The notes below the pieces were generated by a model. That model searched no databases. It was not told the DNA's origin and was given only the letters and a program-made list of their open reading frames with translations. A stretch of 25,979 nucleotides of DNA from a virus, in IMG/VR virus record IMGVR_UViG_3300020595_000173, positions 1-25,979 of that record; one strand, given 5' to 3'. A program made the position numbers and the translations under genes. This document shows, in pieces, positions 14,211-22,734 of the stretch. How positions within the stretch are numbered: position 1 is the stretch's first letter; each line of letters starts with the position of its first letter.

Positions 14211-14984
14211 TTATACTAAGTTATAAGTTGATGAATAGTAATCATAGATTGTTTGTATTTCAGCATCACTTAATAATCTGTTATAGAATAAGTTTACAGC
14301 ATAATAACCTGCTTGTCTGTAAGCTGTTAACTGACCTGCTTGACCAATAATCATCCTATCTGATGCTGTTGTAGTATAAGTTGTACTACCACCTCTACTT
14401 AGATTAAAATCACCAGAACCATATTGTGTTAAACCTGTAGCATTTGAATCACCATAGCTAATCTTTAATGTTCCTGTTGCTGGGTCAAAACCACTTTGTA
14501 ATCTTCTTGCTACAAACTGATTGTACCCTGTATTATATGCTTGTGTAGTTAAATAATATCCTGTATTACCACCAATCCAAGTCTCTATTCTACCTGTACC
14601 ACTAAGTTGGAAACCTGAAGGTTCAGCACCTGTTCCACCAATATCTAACCCCCAAGTAGACTTAAAACTTCCTAATGGGGTTGCTGTTCTAAGTATTTCA
14701 ATATGGGTTATTTCTGTTGTAGCACTCCAATCACTAACAGTATTGGAAGTTCCAGCACCTGTATTTAGAAAAACACTACCACCACCCATTGTAGAAGTAT
14801 CTTTAGAATAAGTACCTGATAATGTTATATCATTACCATTAACACTTTTATCTATCCAAGTAGTACCTGAAGTATAATCAGAAGCATCATACCAACCTAT
14901 TAACCCTGATGCAGGTGGTGGTGGTAATGCTGCATCCCCAACTACTAATCTACCTATTCTATTTGTTCCTACTCTAAATGGCAT
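14211..14984 (-). CDS. Concanavalin-like adhesin protein (257 aa)
   Basis: The N-terminal 20 residues (MPFRVGTNRIGRLVVGDAAL) form a short attachment-like segment and a Pro linker. A lectin-like domain then begins GLIGWYDASDYTSGTTWIDKSVNGNDI and ends FYNRLLSDAEIQTIYDYYSSTYN. The opening 'WyDasd...WiDkSgnGndat' and closing 'YNRxLSxxEixqxYxxyks' are typical of concanavalin-like domains in phage fibres. One base separates it from the next lectin gene, so the two may be cotranslated and act together at the fibre tip. Sequence similarity to the 13376-14209 protein is low apart from the fold pattern. Confidence 0.75.
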   Translation of the reverse strand: MPFRVGTNRIGRLVVGDAALPPPPASGLIGWYDASDYTSGTTWIDKSVNGNDITLSGTYSKDTSTMGGGSVFLNTGAGTSNTVSDWSATTEITHIEILRTATPLGSFKSTWGLDIGGTGAEPSGFQLSGTGRIETWIGGNTGYYLTTQAYNTGYNQFVARRLQSGFDPATGTLKISYGDSNATGLTQYGSGDFNLSRGGSTTYTTTASDRMIIGQAGQLTAYRQAGYYAVNLFYNRLLSDAEIQTIYDYYSSTYNLV

Positions 14985-15006
14985 TATTCTGTGTTTTTAA
15001 TGTGTT

Positions 15007-15168
15007 TTACTTGCTTTTCTTCCACCAAGCATATATTCTACCGACGTTAAGAACTAACGCGGTTATAAGCACTAAAATAGAAATCATAGATTGTATTTCC
15101 ATAAACGTTAATCCCATGCCTGCTGCTGAGGCTACATTTGCTACTGAATCTTTTGTCATTGAGTCCAT
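15007..15168 (-). CDS. Holin-like small membrane protein (53 aa)
   Basis: ATG 15168 (MDSMTKDSVANVASAAGMGL) to TAA 15009-15007. A single transmembrane helix spans about 23-43 (MEIQSMISILVLITALVLNVG), followed by a basic tail (RIYAWWKKSK). The same arrangement occurs in a small holin-like protein seen between fibre genes of Bacteroidota phages. If it is a holin it would time lysis by opening the inner membrane. No endolysin is next to it or elsewhere in the window. The gene fills the 191-base space between two adhesin genes. Confidence 0.7.
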   Translation of the reverse strand: MDSMTKDSVANVASAAGMGLTFMEIQSMISILVLITALVLNVGRIYAWWKKSK

Positions 15169-15175
15169 TATGATA

Positions 15176-16009
15176 TTATGCTTGTCTACTTAATGATGTG
15201 TTAAATGTTGTTAGTGCATCATACAAATCAGATGCTTCTGTAGCATCTAAATGGTCTCCTATTGTGTATGTAGCATTTCTTCTATTTGTATAACTCCCCC
15301 CATCAGGGTTAAAACCATCAGCTGTTCCACTTCTATTATCAGCAAATAATGCTATAGGATTATTCCAATCAGTTACAGTAGTATTACCACTATTAGCACT
15401 ACTACCATTTAAGTATAATATTGTACTTGGATTATTTGCACTATTATAAGTTCCTATAATAGAACCTTTCTTTGAAGTATTTGAAGTAGTAATAAATCCA
15501 CCCATCCCAACATAAGAAGTATTACTATTAAACTCTATAATCAAAACATTATTATTACCTACACCTGGGTTGTTAGCACCCATATCATAACCTGCACTAC
15601 CTGCTTGGTTACAATAAACACTTAAGTGTCTTGCTACCCCATTCCATTCAGTTAATGGATTATAATGTGTATTACCAGCAAAGTTACTACCATCACCTTG
15701 TACACCATTAGCACTAAATACTCCATTATTTGGATTATCCCAAGTTATTCTAAAGGCAGCATCTGTATCTTGTGGGTCTGATAAGTTCCATTTAGTAGAG
15801 GTAGCTGTACCACCTACAAATGGGTATATAACATTCATCTTAGACCAAATAGCTGCTGATTTTAAATCTAATACAAACTGGTTAGTTGCATCTTTCTCTG
15901 TAGTAGTTAGAGTATCACCTCCACCTTCTACTGCTGTAAAGAATGCTTGTGCATCAGCATCATAAGATGGTCCTGATGGTGCCATAAAGGCAAATGGTGT
16001 AATAATCAT
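15176..16009 (-). CDS. Fibre-associated structural protein (277 aa)
   Basis: After a short start (MIITPFAFMAPSGP) the sequence reads SYDADAQAFFTAVEGG, then IWSKMNVIYPFVGGTATSTK, and later ATYTIGDHLDATEASDLYDALTTFN. These are the signature pieces of a fibre or appendage protein common in marine Bacteroidota phages: a 'FDADAQAF' helix, an 'IWsKmkaiYPfvGGta' strand and a C-terminal 'iGdgLtdtEaxxfYxAvqxfnt' helix. It probably forms a beta-sandwich adhesin carried by the upstream fibre. ATG at residue 9 is an alternative start. Seven bases separate it from the 690-residue fibre gene. Confidence 0.75.
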   Translation of the reverse strand: MIITPFAFMAPSGPSYDADAQAFFTAVEGGGDTLTTTEKDATNQFVLDLKSAAIWSKMNVIYPFVGGTATSTKWNLSDPQDTDAAFRITWDNPNNGVFSANGVQGDGSNFAGNTHYNPLTEWNGVARHLSVYCNQAGSAGYDMGANNPGVGNNNVLIIEFNSNTSYVGMGGFITTSNTSKKGSIIGTYNSANNPSTILYLNGSSANSGNTTVTDWNNPIALFADNRSGTADGFNPDGGSYTNRRNATYTIGDHLDATEASDLYDALTTFNTSLSRQA

Positions 16010-16015
16010 AGTTTA

Positions 16016-18088
16016 TTAACTAAAGTTTGCTAATCCTGTTGCTTGCAATGTTGTACCATCAAATGATACTAATGTTAAGATATCTACTTCACCACTACCA
16101 GTTGAAATAGTAAATGCTGTTCCTCCTGGGAAATCTATTGTTGAAGCATATGTTAAAGTAGCTGCTGAAGCATTTTGTGTAATCTTAATATTGATTGTTT
16201 GACCAGCTGTAATATTTGAAGGTGTTAAAACTGTTGTTCCTCCTGCAGGCATTGCTAATGTAAAATAGTTACCTACTGAACAATCTAATGCTGTTGTACC
16301 ACCTGAATCACTTATTGTATTTACTGCACCTGTTAACTGACCATCTATCTCTGTATCACCTAATGTCTCTGCACCTTCAATAACATATAATGTATTTGCA
16401 TCTGGTGTTAAGGCATCATATTCTGCTTGTGTTAAGTGAATGACAGTATTTACTGCATCTTCTGATGAAACAGCTGATTGACCAACATTATTAAGTAGTG
16501 TACCTGTATTTGTACCATCATCAACTAATGTATCTCCATAGATTGATAGGTGTTTTACTACTACTTCATCTGCTTTAGTTGTAGCTAATCCTGTACCACC
16601 TATAATAGCACTTCTAGCATGTGATGTTGTATTACTACTACCACCTAATAAGGCATTATGACTACCTGCTGTTGAAGTATTACTTTCTCCTCCAATCATT
16701 GCCCTATAGTTTCCATCACCAGAAATCTGTAATCCATATCCAAAGATTACATTAGCACCAGTAAAGTTTCCATTTACACCATTATCTCTACCAATAACAA
16801 AGTTATCTTGTCCATTACCTAAAGTTCTGTTATTGTTGTTTCTACCAATACTAATAGAAGCACCTTTACCTGAAACATTATCTCTACCAATAATCACACT
16901 ACCAAAAGAGTTTCCATCTGTTGATGGTGTATTACTAAATCCAACATTAGCTATGTTAATAACTCTACTTGATACACCATCACCCACATGAAGCACACCA
17001 TTAAGTGTCATATCTTCTGTAGCTGTATTCCCATTATCTAAAACATCTTGTAAAGTTGGGGTTGTAGCAATACCTGTTAGTTGTGAACCATCACCTATAA
17101 ATGCTGAAGCACTAACATATCCTGAAGCACTTACATTAGCATCTATTGTAACTAATGTTCCATCATCACTAATGCTTGAATCTATAAGTTGGTGATGACC
17201 ACCACCTTTTTGTAATGTGTTTACTGTAGGTTCTACTTCACTACCTTTTGAACCAGTAGGACCTGTTAATACAACACCACTATTACCTGATTCTTCTACA
17301 ATAACCCAGTTATCACTTAAACCATCCCATTCAAATGAAGCAGTAGCTGGAGTACCTGAACCTGAATCATATACTACTAAACCAGCATATCTTGCTGTTG
17401 GTGTATCAGCATTTAGAATAATAAACTCGTCTCCAATGATTACTGCTGAACCTGTTACTGTTCTTAAACTTCCAATACTTGCTGAAGTAAATGAAGCAAA
17501 ACTTGCTGTAATGCTATTAATATTAATATTAGCATCACTTGGTAAATCTAAAGCTAATGAAGCTGTATCTGCATTTACTGCATGTGAAGCACTTGTAGCA
17601 TTGGCTACATTATCTACTACTAAGTCAAATGTTGAAGCATCACCTTTTGTGAATGTTAAAGTAGCATCTGTAGCACTACCTGTAACCATAAAGCTACCTG
17701 TATCAATAGGTACTACATTTAAAGCAAATGATGCTGTAGTAGCAAATGATGCTGTACCTTCAAAGTTAGGTGCAGTTAATGTTTCTGTAGATGGATTATA
17801 GTTTAAGCTATTATTAGCAAGTAAACTATTATATCCAACACCTCCAGCTGGATTAAATGTTGGAATAGTAAGGTCTAAGTTATCACTTGTACCCTGAATA
17901 TCAATCTTATCAGCATTTGAAGCTGTTGCAGCATAAGAAGCACTTAAAGCATTATCTGCGTATGATGCTGTTACATCTAATGATGATATTAAGCTACCGC
18001 TACCATCTGTTAGTTGGTTTGACCCACTAATCTGGACTAATCCTTCATAGCTGTCTTTAATATTTAATGGTCCTAAGTTTCTTCCCAT
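16016..18088 (-). CDS. Tail fibre protein (690 aa)
   Basis: The N-terminus (MGRNLGPLNIKDSYEGLVQIS) probably attaches to the baseplate. A repetitive Ala/Ser shaft follows, with 'TASYADNALSASYAATASNA' type repeats to about residue 205. At 328-340 is SAFIGDGSQLTGI, a motif of many marine phage fibres. Residues 395-500 are YadA-like beta-roll repeats (SVIIGRDN, SISIGRNN, NFVIGRDN, NALLGGSSN, SAIIGGTG). HLTQAEYDAL...NTLYVIEG (551-571) is another common fibre motif, and the last 85 residues form a beta-sandwich tip. The protein is almost certainly trimeric. It starts one base past the connector gene stop, so the fibre operon continues directly from the head genes. Confidence 0.85.
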   Translation of the reverse strand: MGRNLGPLNIKDSYEGLVQISGSNQLTDGSGSLISSLDVTASYADNALSASYAATASNADKIDIQGTSDNLDLTIPTFNPAGGVGYNSLLANNSLNYNPSTETLTAPNFEGTASFATTASFALNVVPIDTGSFMVTGSATDATLTFTKGDASTFDLVVDNVANATSASHAVNADTASLALDLPSDANININSITASFASFTSASIGSLRTVTGSAVIIGDEFIILNADTPTARYAGLVVYDSGSGTPATASFEWDGLSDNWVIVEESGNSGVVLTGPTGSKGSEVEPTVNTLQKGGGHHQLIDSSISDDGTLVTIDANVSASGYVSASAFIGDGSQLTGIATTPTLQDVLDNGNTATEDMTLNGVLHVGDGVSSRVINIANVGFSNTPSTDGNSFGSVIIGRDNVSGKGASISIGRNNNNRTLGNGQDNFVIGRDNGVNGNFTGANVIFGYGLQISGDGNYRAMIGGESNTSTAGSHNALLGGSSNTTSHARSAIIGGTGLATTKADEVVVKHLSIYGDTLVDDGTNTGTLLNNVGQSAVSSEDAVNTVIHLTQAEYDALTPDANTLYVIEGAETLGDTEIDGQLTGAVNTISDSGGTTALDCSVGNYFTLAMPAGGTTVLTPSNITAGQTINIKITQNASAATLTYASTIDFPGGTAFTISTGSGEVDILTLVSFDGTTLQATGLANFS

Positions 18089-18089
18089 C

Positions 18090-18707
18090 TTATTCTATGT
18101 TTGAACCCCAAGGGTATTGTGAATATGCACTATTTGTTACTCGTAAACCGTTTTCTTTAGCCCACTTAAAGTTACCTGCTTGTTTAGTTGATTTATTAAA
18201 TACAACAGGTGAACGATATTGTGTACTATAGTCTGGGTTTTGTTCGTATGCTTTATTGTTTTCACTTAGTTCTGGGAATGTGTTTTCATTCTCTGAAATA
18301 TATTGTGATAACTTTTCAGCATAAAACTCTTGTTTATTTTCTACGCTTTGTCTTTTTACATTAAATAAACTTCTATCTACTTCAATAGAGTTTTCGCCAC
18401 CAGTTGGTGTCAATAATCCGTTGTTTCGCGGGCGTATATAAATGGCCTCTAATGTTTCATAGTATGCCGCGTATAATAAGAAGTCTTGTATATAATCATT
18501 TACTAACGTTTCATAAGCACTACTTGTCCAACTATCAGCATCAATCTGTGATAGAATAGAGTTATATAGTTTTGTACCTATAATACGTTGTAAGTGAATA
18601 TCTTGTGCTTCGCGAATAGCATTTTTGATTAAAGCAGTATCCAACATATCATTTACGTCGGTAAACTGTCTAAACTTTGCTTCGCTTAAAATAAAGGTTG
18701 ATGTCAT
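18090..18707 (-). CDS. Head-tail connector protein (DUF6712-like)
   Basis: The 205-residue protein is helical at the start: FILSEAKFRQFTDVNDMLDTALIKNAIREAQDIHLQRIIGTKLYNSIL. The 'I..AQ..hlq..lG..Ly..i' pattern and the later YIQDFLLYAAYYETLEAIYIRP helix match the DUF6712 / head-tail connector group of Bacteroidota phages, gp6-like adaptors that sit below the portal ring. The tail (DRSLFNVKRQSVENKQEFYAEKLSQYI) also fits. The ATG overlaps the portal stop as ATGA, as expected for proteins that assemble together. Confidence 0.75.
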   Translation of the reverse strand: MTSTFILSEAKFRQFTDVNDMLDTALIKNAIREAQDIHLQRIIGTKLYNSILSQIDADSWTSSAYETLVNDYIQDFLLYAAYYETLEAIYIRPRNNGLLTPTGGENSIEVDRSLFNVKRQSVENKQEFYAEKLSQYISENENTFPELSENNKAYEQNPDYSTQYRSPVVFNKSTKQAGNFKWAKENGLRVTNSAYSQYPWGSNIE

Positions 18708-19948
18708 AATGTTGGAAGTTCTGTTATTGGTTCGTTTAAGTTGCCCTCTGCCTCTCTATCAGCTTCCTCTATTTCAGCCTCTAAAGTAGCATCATCACCT
18801 GCTTCCGCTTCTGTTGAAGTAACTACATCGTACTCTTCTTCTCCATCAGCAAATAACTTAAGTTGTTGAATACCTAATGTTATTTCTTCTGCGGGGAACA
18901 TTGCGTTTAACAGCGTTTCAAAACAATATAATATGTCCTGCTGATATGGTCTTATTACTGTGTTTAATAACAGTAAATACGCGTCTAACATTTCATCTCT
19001 ACCACCTAGTTGTCCTGATGTTTTAATACCAAGAATCATTGGAGAAGTAATCCTGTGTGCAGTTAATATCTTTTGTACTACCATTTCATTTACATTGTAA
19101 TAGTAGTCATCTGCCCCATTTTGTGGGATTGGTGTTATGTCTGGTTTGTTTTCTGGAGAATCAACATCCATGTATAATAAACTACCTGCATTATTTGAAC
19201 CTGCATATTGTAGTTGTAACATTCTTTCGATTGCTTCTCTTTCCTCTTCATCAGCGTTTGTATAAGTTGTAATCGCTAAAGAAGGTGCTAAACCATTTTT
19301 AATGTTGTTAATGTGGAAGTTATCTACCTCTGTATCTAAATCGATTACTCTTAATGCACCGACATAATCAGGTAATGGATAGTACTTCATACCAGGACGA
19401 TACGGATTATACACGTATATTTGGCGTGGTTCTGCCTCGTTGGTATTTGGGTTGTAAACAGGTAGGCATGGCAAATCTGCCACGGATTTTCCTGTGTATC
19501 TGTATTGGGTAGCCCATTCGTCACTAATGTAGTAACCTGGAATCTTACCTCTATAATCTTTTTCTTTTGCCCTTAGGAATGAATAGTCAATATGGTATAC
19601 TTCTGCTATGGCTGTTCTTGCTTTATTCCAAATAACTTCTAAACTGAAGCCACCATATAGCTTATAATCTTGTGCTACCTTTTTAAATATGTTATTCCAA
19701 GTCTCTCCGTCTCTATTTGCTTTCTCTAATACATAATCTGGTTCAGCTACTAAGCCTTCACCTACAATACCATCTACAATAGCGTTTACACACGTATTGT
19801 GGATAGAGGAGTTATTATATAGTTCGATTAGTTCTTCTGGGAAACTATTATGGAGACCAAACTTAACAAAATCCTTACCCTTTTCTTCCTGGATATAGAC
19901 TCTGTCTGTTGTTTGTTTTGCTATGCTTGAAAACTTAAGTTTATCCAT
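18704..19948 (-). CDS. Portal protein
   Basis: The 414-residue protein matches PBSX-like phage portals: KFGLHNSFPEELIELYNNSSIHNTCVNAIVDGIVGEGL (31-68) is the conserved opening of the portal fold, DYKLYGGFSLEVIWNKA lies in the clip/wing, and MVVQKILTAHRITSPMILGIKTSGQLGG gives the stem region. A helical, acidic C-terminus follows (EAEAGDDATLEAEIEEADREAEG). It forms the dodecameric ring through which DNA enters. Unusually, it lies after the capsid and tube genes and about 10 kb from the terminase. It overlaps the 148-residue gene by eight bases. Confidence 0.9.
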   Translation of the reverse strand: MDKLKFSSIAKQTTDRVYIQEEKGKDFVKFGLHNSFPEELIELYNNSSIHNTCVNAIVDGIVGEGLVAEPDYVLEKANRDGETWNNIFKKVAQDYKLYGGFSLEVIWNKARTAIAEVYHIDYSFLRAKEKDYRGKIPGYYISDEWATQYRYTGKSVADLPCLPVYNPNTNEAEPRQIYVYNPYRPGMKYYPLPDYVGALRVIDLDTEVDNFHINNIKNGLAPSLAITTYTNADEEEREAIERMLQLQYAGSNNAGSLLYMDVDSPENKPDITPIPQNGADDYYYNVNEMVVQKILTAHRITSPMILGIKTSGQLGGRDEMLDAYLLLLNTVIRPYQQDILYCFETLLNAMFPAEEITLGIQQLKLFADGEEEYDVVTSTEAEAGDDATLEAEIEEADREAEGNLNEPITELPTL

Positions 19949-20387
19949 TGTATGTTGTATAAGTACCGTTTTCGTTCGGTGATAAATATTGTGTAATGCT
20001 TACCTCGTTGCTACCTGAAACAAATGCCCTATCTGAATATATTAAATCAACAGGTTGTTCTTCTCCTGCTTCATCCCATATTTCATTATAAGAGTTCCAT
20101 GCTGTAGCTACTGTTTGCCAAGTTGCTGGAATAACAAGATTAGTCCAAATCCCTACTTCATATTGTCCTGAAGGTGAAGGAACTAATGCACCATCATTCT
20201 CTATTACCAACCAACTCCTATATTGATTAGGTACTGAAGTAGCAGTTACAACAAATGTTCCATTACTCTCGTCATATGACTGACTAAATACAGCAACTAA
20301 ACTATCATAATATCCAGAACCAGTATTAACTGTGTCTAAATAAATAGCATTTTTATTAGTTGTTTCTGATTTATTAAACTGTAGCAT
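19941..20387 (-). CDS. Small virion-associated protein (148 aa)
   Basis: I start at ATG 20387 (MLQFNKSETTNKNAIY). A TTG 12 bases upstream lies within the terminator's T run and is a poor start. The beta-rich protein has the pattern of a small protein common in Bacteroidota phages: a start 'LxFNKxxtTnkxxiyldT', central FVVTATSVPNQYRSWLVIEN, GQYEVGIWTN, and an end 'YLSPNENGTYTTYNG'. Its function is not known to me; head decoration or neck roles are possible. It lies between the terminator following the tube gene and the portal gene. Confidence 0.65.
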   Translation of the reverse strand: MLQFNKSETTNKNAIYLDTVNTGSGYYDSLVAVFSQSYDESNGTFVVTATSVPNQYRSWLVIENDGALVPSPSGQYEVGIWTNLVIPATWQTVATAWNSYNEIWDEAGEEQPVDLIYSDRAFVSGSNEVSITQYLSPNENGTYTTYNG

Positions 20388-20398
20388 AGAAGGTATCA

Positions 20399-20445
20399 AA
20401 AAAAGATTAAGGGGGCACGCTTAAATACGAAACCCCCTTAGTCTT
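20399..20445 (-). terminator. Intrinsic terminator after the tail tube gene
   Basis: On the minus strand a 13-base stem (AAGACTAAGGGGG with CCCCCTTAATCTT, 20445-20433 and 20415-20403, one mismatch) closes a 17-base loop and runs into seven T (20404-20398). It is the clearest terminator in the window. It probably limits expression of portal and fibre genes compared with the abundant capsid and tube proteins upstream. On the plus strand the mismatch is a U.G pair, so it could also stop antisense transcripts. Confidence 0.8.
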
Positions 20446-20455
20446 ATTGTTTTTA

Positions 20456-20995
20456 TTAACTTAAAGTAATGCCGCTTAGTGCATCACCTAAGCTTCCTGA
20501 TATTTCAGAAGCTGGTTCTGGTTCTTGACCAGTGAAGGTTAAAGAGTAGCCATTTAAATCGCCGAAAGCTGTTCCTGTGGCACCTGTGCCGCTTAACAAC
20601 TGTACGCCGTTTTCCTCGCCTAATAACCAGTATCTACCAACGCCGTCTTGCGAACCGTTGTTAGTTTCTACGATGATTTTTAAGTCTGGATTTTTAGCTA
20701 ATACTCTAACTTGGTTACGTGTAGAGGATTGTAGTTTGAAGAATACTGCGTTAACGCTTTGTTCGTAAAATACAGTTCCGTTTTCTGGTGTAGCTGAAAT
20801 AGCTTCACTGAAATCAGAAGTTTGACGGAACAACTCGTATTGGAAGAACTCTCCTGAACCTGTAATCCCACTGATTAACCCTTCACTTGCGTCTGTAACG
20901 CTGGTGATTGAACCAGATAGAATGTATAGGTTTTTAATACCGCCAGTGTTGTCTCTACAACCTAACGTAAATCCTGAAGTTATATCACATGACAT
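20456..20995 (-). CDS. Probable tail tube protein (179 aa)
   Basis: The protein begins MSCDITSGFTLGCRDNTGGIKNLYILSG, the 'CDxTxGxxxxCkDnxGGxkxxYi' opening I recognise from an abundant small virion protein of Bacteroidota phages. A beta-rich body follows (FQYELFRQTSDFSEAIS, GTVFYEQSVNAVFFKLQ) and a closing 'GTAFGDLNGYSLTFTGQEPEPA'. This order fits a tail tube subunit that polymerises around the tape measure. It follows the capsid gene and is followed by the strong terminator, consistent with high expression. Homology to tube proteins is inferred from pattern and position. Confidence 0.65.
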   Translation of the reverse strand: MSCDITSGFTLGCRDNTGGIKNLYILSGSITSVTDASEGLISGITGSGEFFQYELFRQTSDFSEAISATPENGTVFYEQSVNAVFFKLQSSTRNQVRVLAKNPDLKIIVETNNGSQDGVGRYWLLGEENGVQLLSGTGATGTAFGDLNGYSLTFTGQEPEPASEISGSLGDALSGITLS

Positions 20996-21061
20996 AGTTT
21001 ATCTGGTTTTATTTAATATTAGAGGGGAGTATTTCATCCCCTCCTCTATTAAGGGTTATTA
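20996..21061 (-). terminator. Hairpin between capsid and tube genes
   Basis: On the minus strand AGAGGAGGGG-ATGAAATAC-TCCCCTCT forms a GC-rich hairpin right after the capsid gene stop, followed by an AT-rich but not T-only stretch. It may act as a partial terminator or protect the capsid mRNA end. Confidence 0.45.
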
Positions 21062-21970
21062 TTATGCTACATCGTTACTTACCCAAAACTCTGGATAAGC
21101 GATGTTTACTCCTAACTTAGTAGCGATTCTGTGACGTAGTTGGTCTGTGTTAATGTCATACCAAAGTTGAAACTCTGAAAAATCTGACATTAAATCAGTA
21201 CCTGCAACGATTTGCTTAGCAGGCCCTACTACGATTCTACCTGAACCATTCAATCCTGAAGTACCTACAACTTTTACACCTGGTGCAAATGGGTAAGCGA
21301 TTTCCAAGATACCACCTCTGTTAGAGATAGAAGCTGGGTCAAAGTAATAGTTATTAGCTGTTCTAAGTGCAGCGATGAAAGTACGGAACTTAGAAACTGA
21401 CATGAAGAAAGTTAAATCTTCTCTATCTGCTACATCATCAGAAAGTGCAGCTAACATAGTGTCCATGTTTGCTAAAGTAGCGTCTGCAGTACCTGCAACA
21501 ACTACACCAGCAGTTGAACCTGAAATAGTTGCAATCAAACCAGTACCACCATCAGTACAACCAGCATCACCATTCCATAAAAATGAATCATTTGATTTTT
21601 GAAACTGATTTACTAATAGTTCAGAATATGCTTCTGCAGTTTTGAAAGTAGTATTGTAGCTACCTGGTTCGAGGTCTGCAATACCTAAGTAATACTTATC
21701 CATGTCTTTAAGGCATATGCCGTCAAAGCTGGTACGTGGACATACTGTGATGTTACGTTGTGAATAAGTTAATGAACCTGAAGGTGTAGATACACAAGTA
21801 CCATATTGTACTTGAAGGTCTACCTCCATAAGGTTGATTGGTTCTTGGTGCTTAACACCTTCTTTTACGGTTACATATTCCATAGTGGAACCTCCGTAAA
21901 CGATTTTTGGTAGCAATAAGCCGGCTACTTCGTTATTAAACGCCGACAGTGCTGATACATCTAAAGCCAT
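21062..21970 (-). CDS. Major capsid protein (HK97-fold)
   Basis: The 302-residue protein begins MALDVSALSAFNNEVAGLLLPKIVYGG. The central and C-terminal parts (SELLVNQFQKSNDSFLWNG, ADREDLTFFMSVSKFRTFIAAL, SGRIVVGPAKQIVAGTDLMSD, FQLWYDINTDQLRHRIATKLGVNIAYPEFWV) have the spine-helix, P-domain and final strand order of HK97-fold capsids in Bacteroidota phages. Four Cys residues (for example GTCVSTP, NITVCPR) are more than usual and could form disulfides that stiffen the shell. No N-terminal delta domain is seen; a separate scaffold gene lies directly upstream. Confidence 0.85.
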   Translation of the reverse strand: MALDVSALSAFNNEVAGLLLPKIVYGGSTMEYVTVKEGVKHQEPINLMEVDLQVQYGTCVSTPSGSLTYSQRNITVCPRTSFDGICLKDMDKYYLGIADLEPGSYNTTFKTAEAYSELLVNQFQKSNDSFLWNGDAGCTDGGTGLIATISGSTAGVVVAGTADATLANMDTMLAALSDDVADREDLTFFMSVSKFRTFIAALRTANNYYFDPASISNRGGILEIAYPFAPGVKVVGTSGLNGSGRIVVGPAKQIVAGTDLMSDFSEFQLWYDINTDQLRHRIATKLGVNIAYPEFWVSNDVA

Positions 21971-21975
21971 AATGT

Positions 21976-22734
21976 TTAGTTTTGTTTGTTTTTAAGTTGT
22001 TGAATAGCTAACTTGATTCTGTCAGCGTTAGCAGCTGATTCTATCGAGAACGATTGAATGTTGTTTTTAGGTTGGTATGAAGACATTTCTGATTTCACTG
22101 AAACAGAATCCATAGCAGGTGCATTTTCATACGATGCCATTTTTTCTTTAAGTGATTTCATTTCTTCCTTCATCTTACCTAACTCTTCTTTCATAGCTTC
22201 TGCGATTTCTGCAATGATAGCTTCAGTGTCAACTGCAGGCATTTCTACCTCCATATCTTCTTTAACTACTTCCGCAACAGCTTCTTTGATATCTTCAATA
22301 GCATCTTTCATGCCATCCTTGTACCCTTCTTCTTCAGCGTCAGTTCTTGCATCAAACTCTTCTGCCATCTCTGAATCTACATCTTTTTCTTCTTCGCCTG
22401 CCTCTACTTTAGAGATACTTTCAACGATTGAATCTTTAGTTTCGATAGTAATACCATCAGCAAGTTTGTGCATTCCATCCGGCGCATCCATTTCCTGATT
22501 ATCAGTAGTTACTACGCTTACTTTATCACCTACTTCAAGTTCATCACCTGGAAACTTAAGGACAAATGCAGAGTTTTCATCAGCGATTTCGCCAAATACC
22601 TCTGCTACTTCTTCAGTTACAGCTTCTTCACTAAAAGTTTGTGTAGATTCTTCGTTTACGATTTCTTCAGTAGCAGCAACCTCTACAAGTGAAAAATGTG
22701 ATTTCACGAGTTCTTTAAGTTCATTAGAAGTCAT
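21976..22734 (-). CDS. Capsid scaffold-like protein (252 aa)
   Basis: The protein is very acidic (Glu/Ala/Val-rich) with a small folded segment at 57-100 (FVLKFPGDELEVGDKVSVVT, GMHKLADGITIETKDS). A long acidic coil covers about 110-200, with KEELGKMKEEMKSLKEKMASYE as the clearest coiled coil. The C-terminus is basic and helical (ADRIKLAIQQLKNKQ), as expected for a scaffold that binds the capsid shell and is removed by the protease. It sits between the XkdF protease and the capsid protein, the normal place. An HNH gene on the other strand separates it from the protease. Confidence 0.7.
   Translation of the reverse strand: MTSNELKELVKSHFSLVEVAATEEIVNEESTQTFSEEAVTEEVAEVFGEIADENSAFVLKFPGDELEVGDKVSVVTTDNQEMDAPDGMHKLADGITIETKDSIVESISKVEAGEEEKDVDSEMAEEFDARTDAEEEGYKDGMKDAIEDIKEAVAEVVKEDMEVEMPAVDTEAIIAEIAEAMKEELGKMKEEMKSLKEKMASYENAPAMDSVSVKSEMSSYQPKNNIQSFSIESAANADRIKLAIQQLKNKQN

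Noticed and set aside
17217-17801. 194-codon plus-strand frame opposite the fibre gene
   Set aside because: It is antisense to Ala/Ser/Thr-repeat coding sequence, whose reverse complement rarely contains stops; the fibre frame has recognisable motifs.
20388-20399. TTG start at 20399 for the small virion protein
   Set aside because: It falls in the T run of the terminator; ATG 20387 is a better start.
22058-22498. 146-codon plus-strand frame opposite the scaffold gene
   Set aside because: Ser-rich shadow of a Glu/Ala-rich coding region; no promoter and no recognisable domain.
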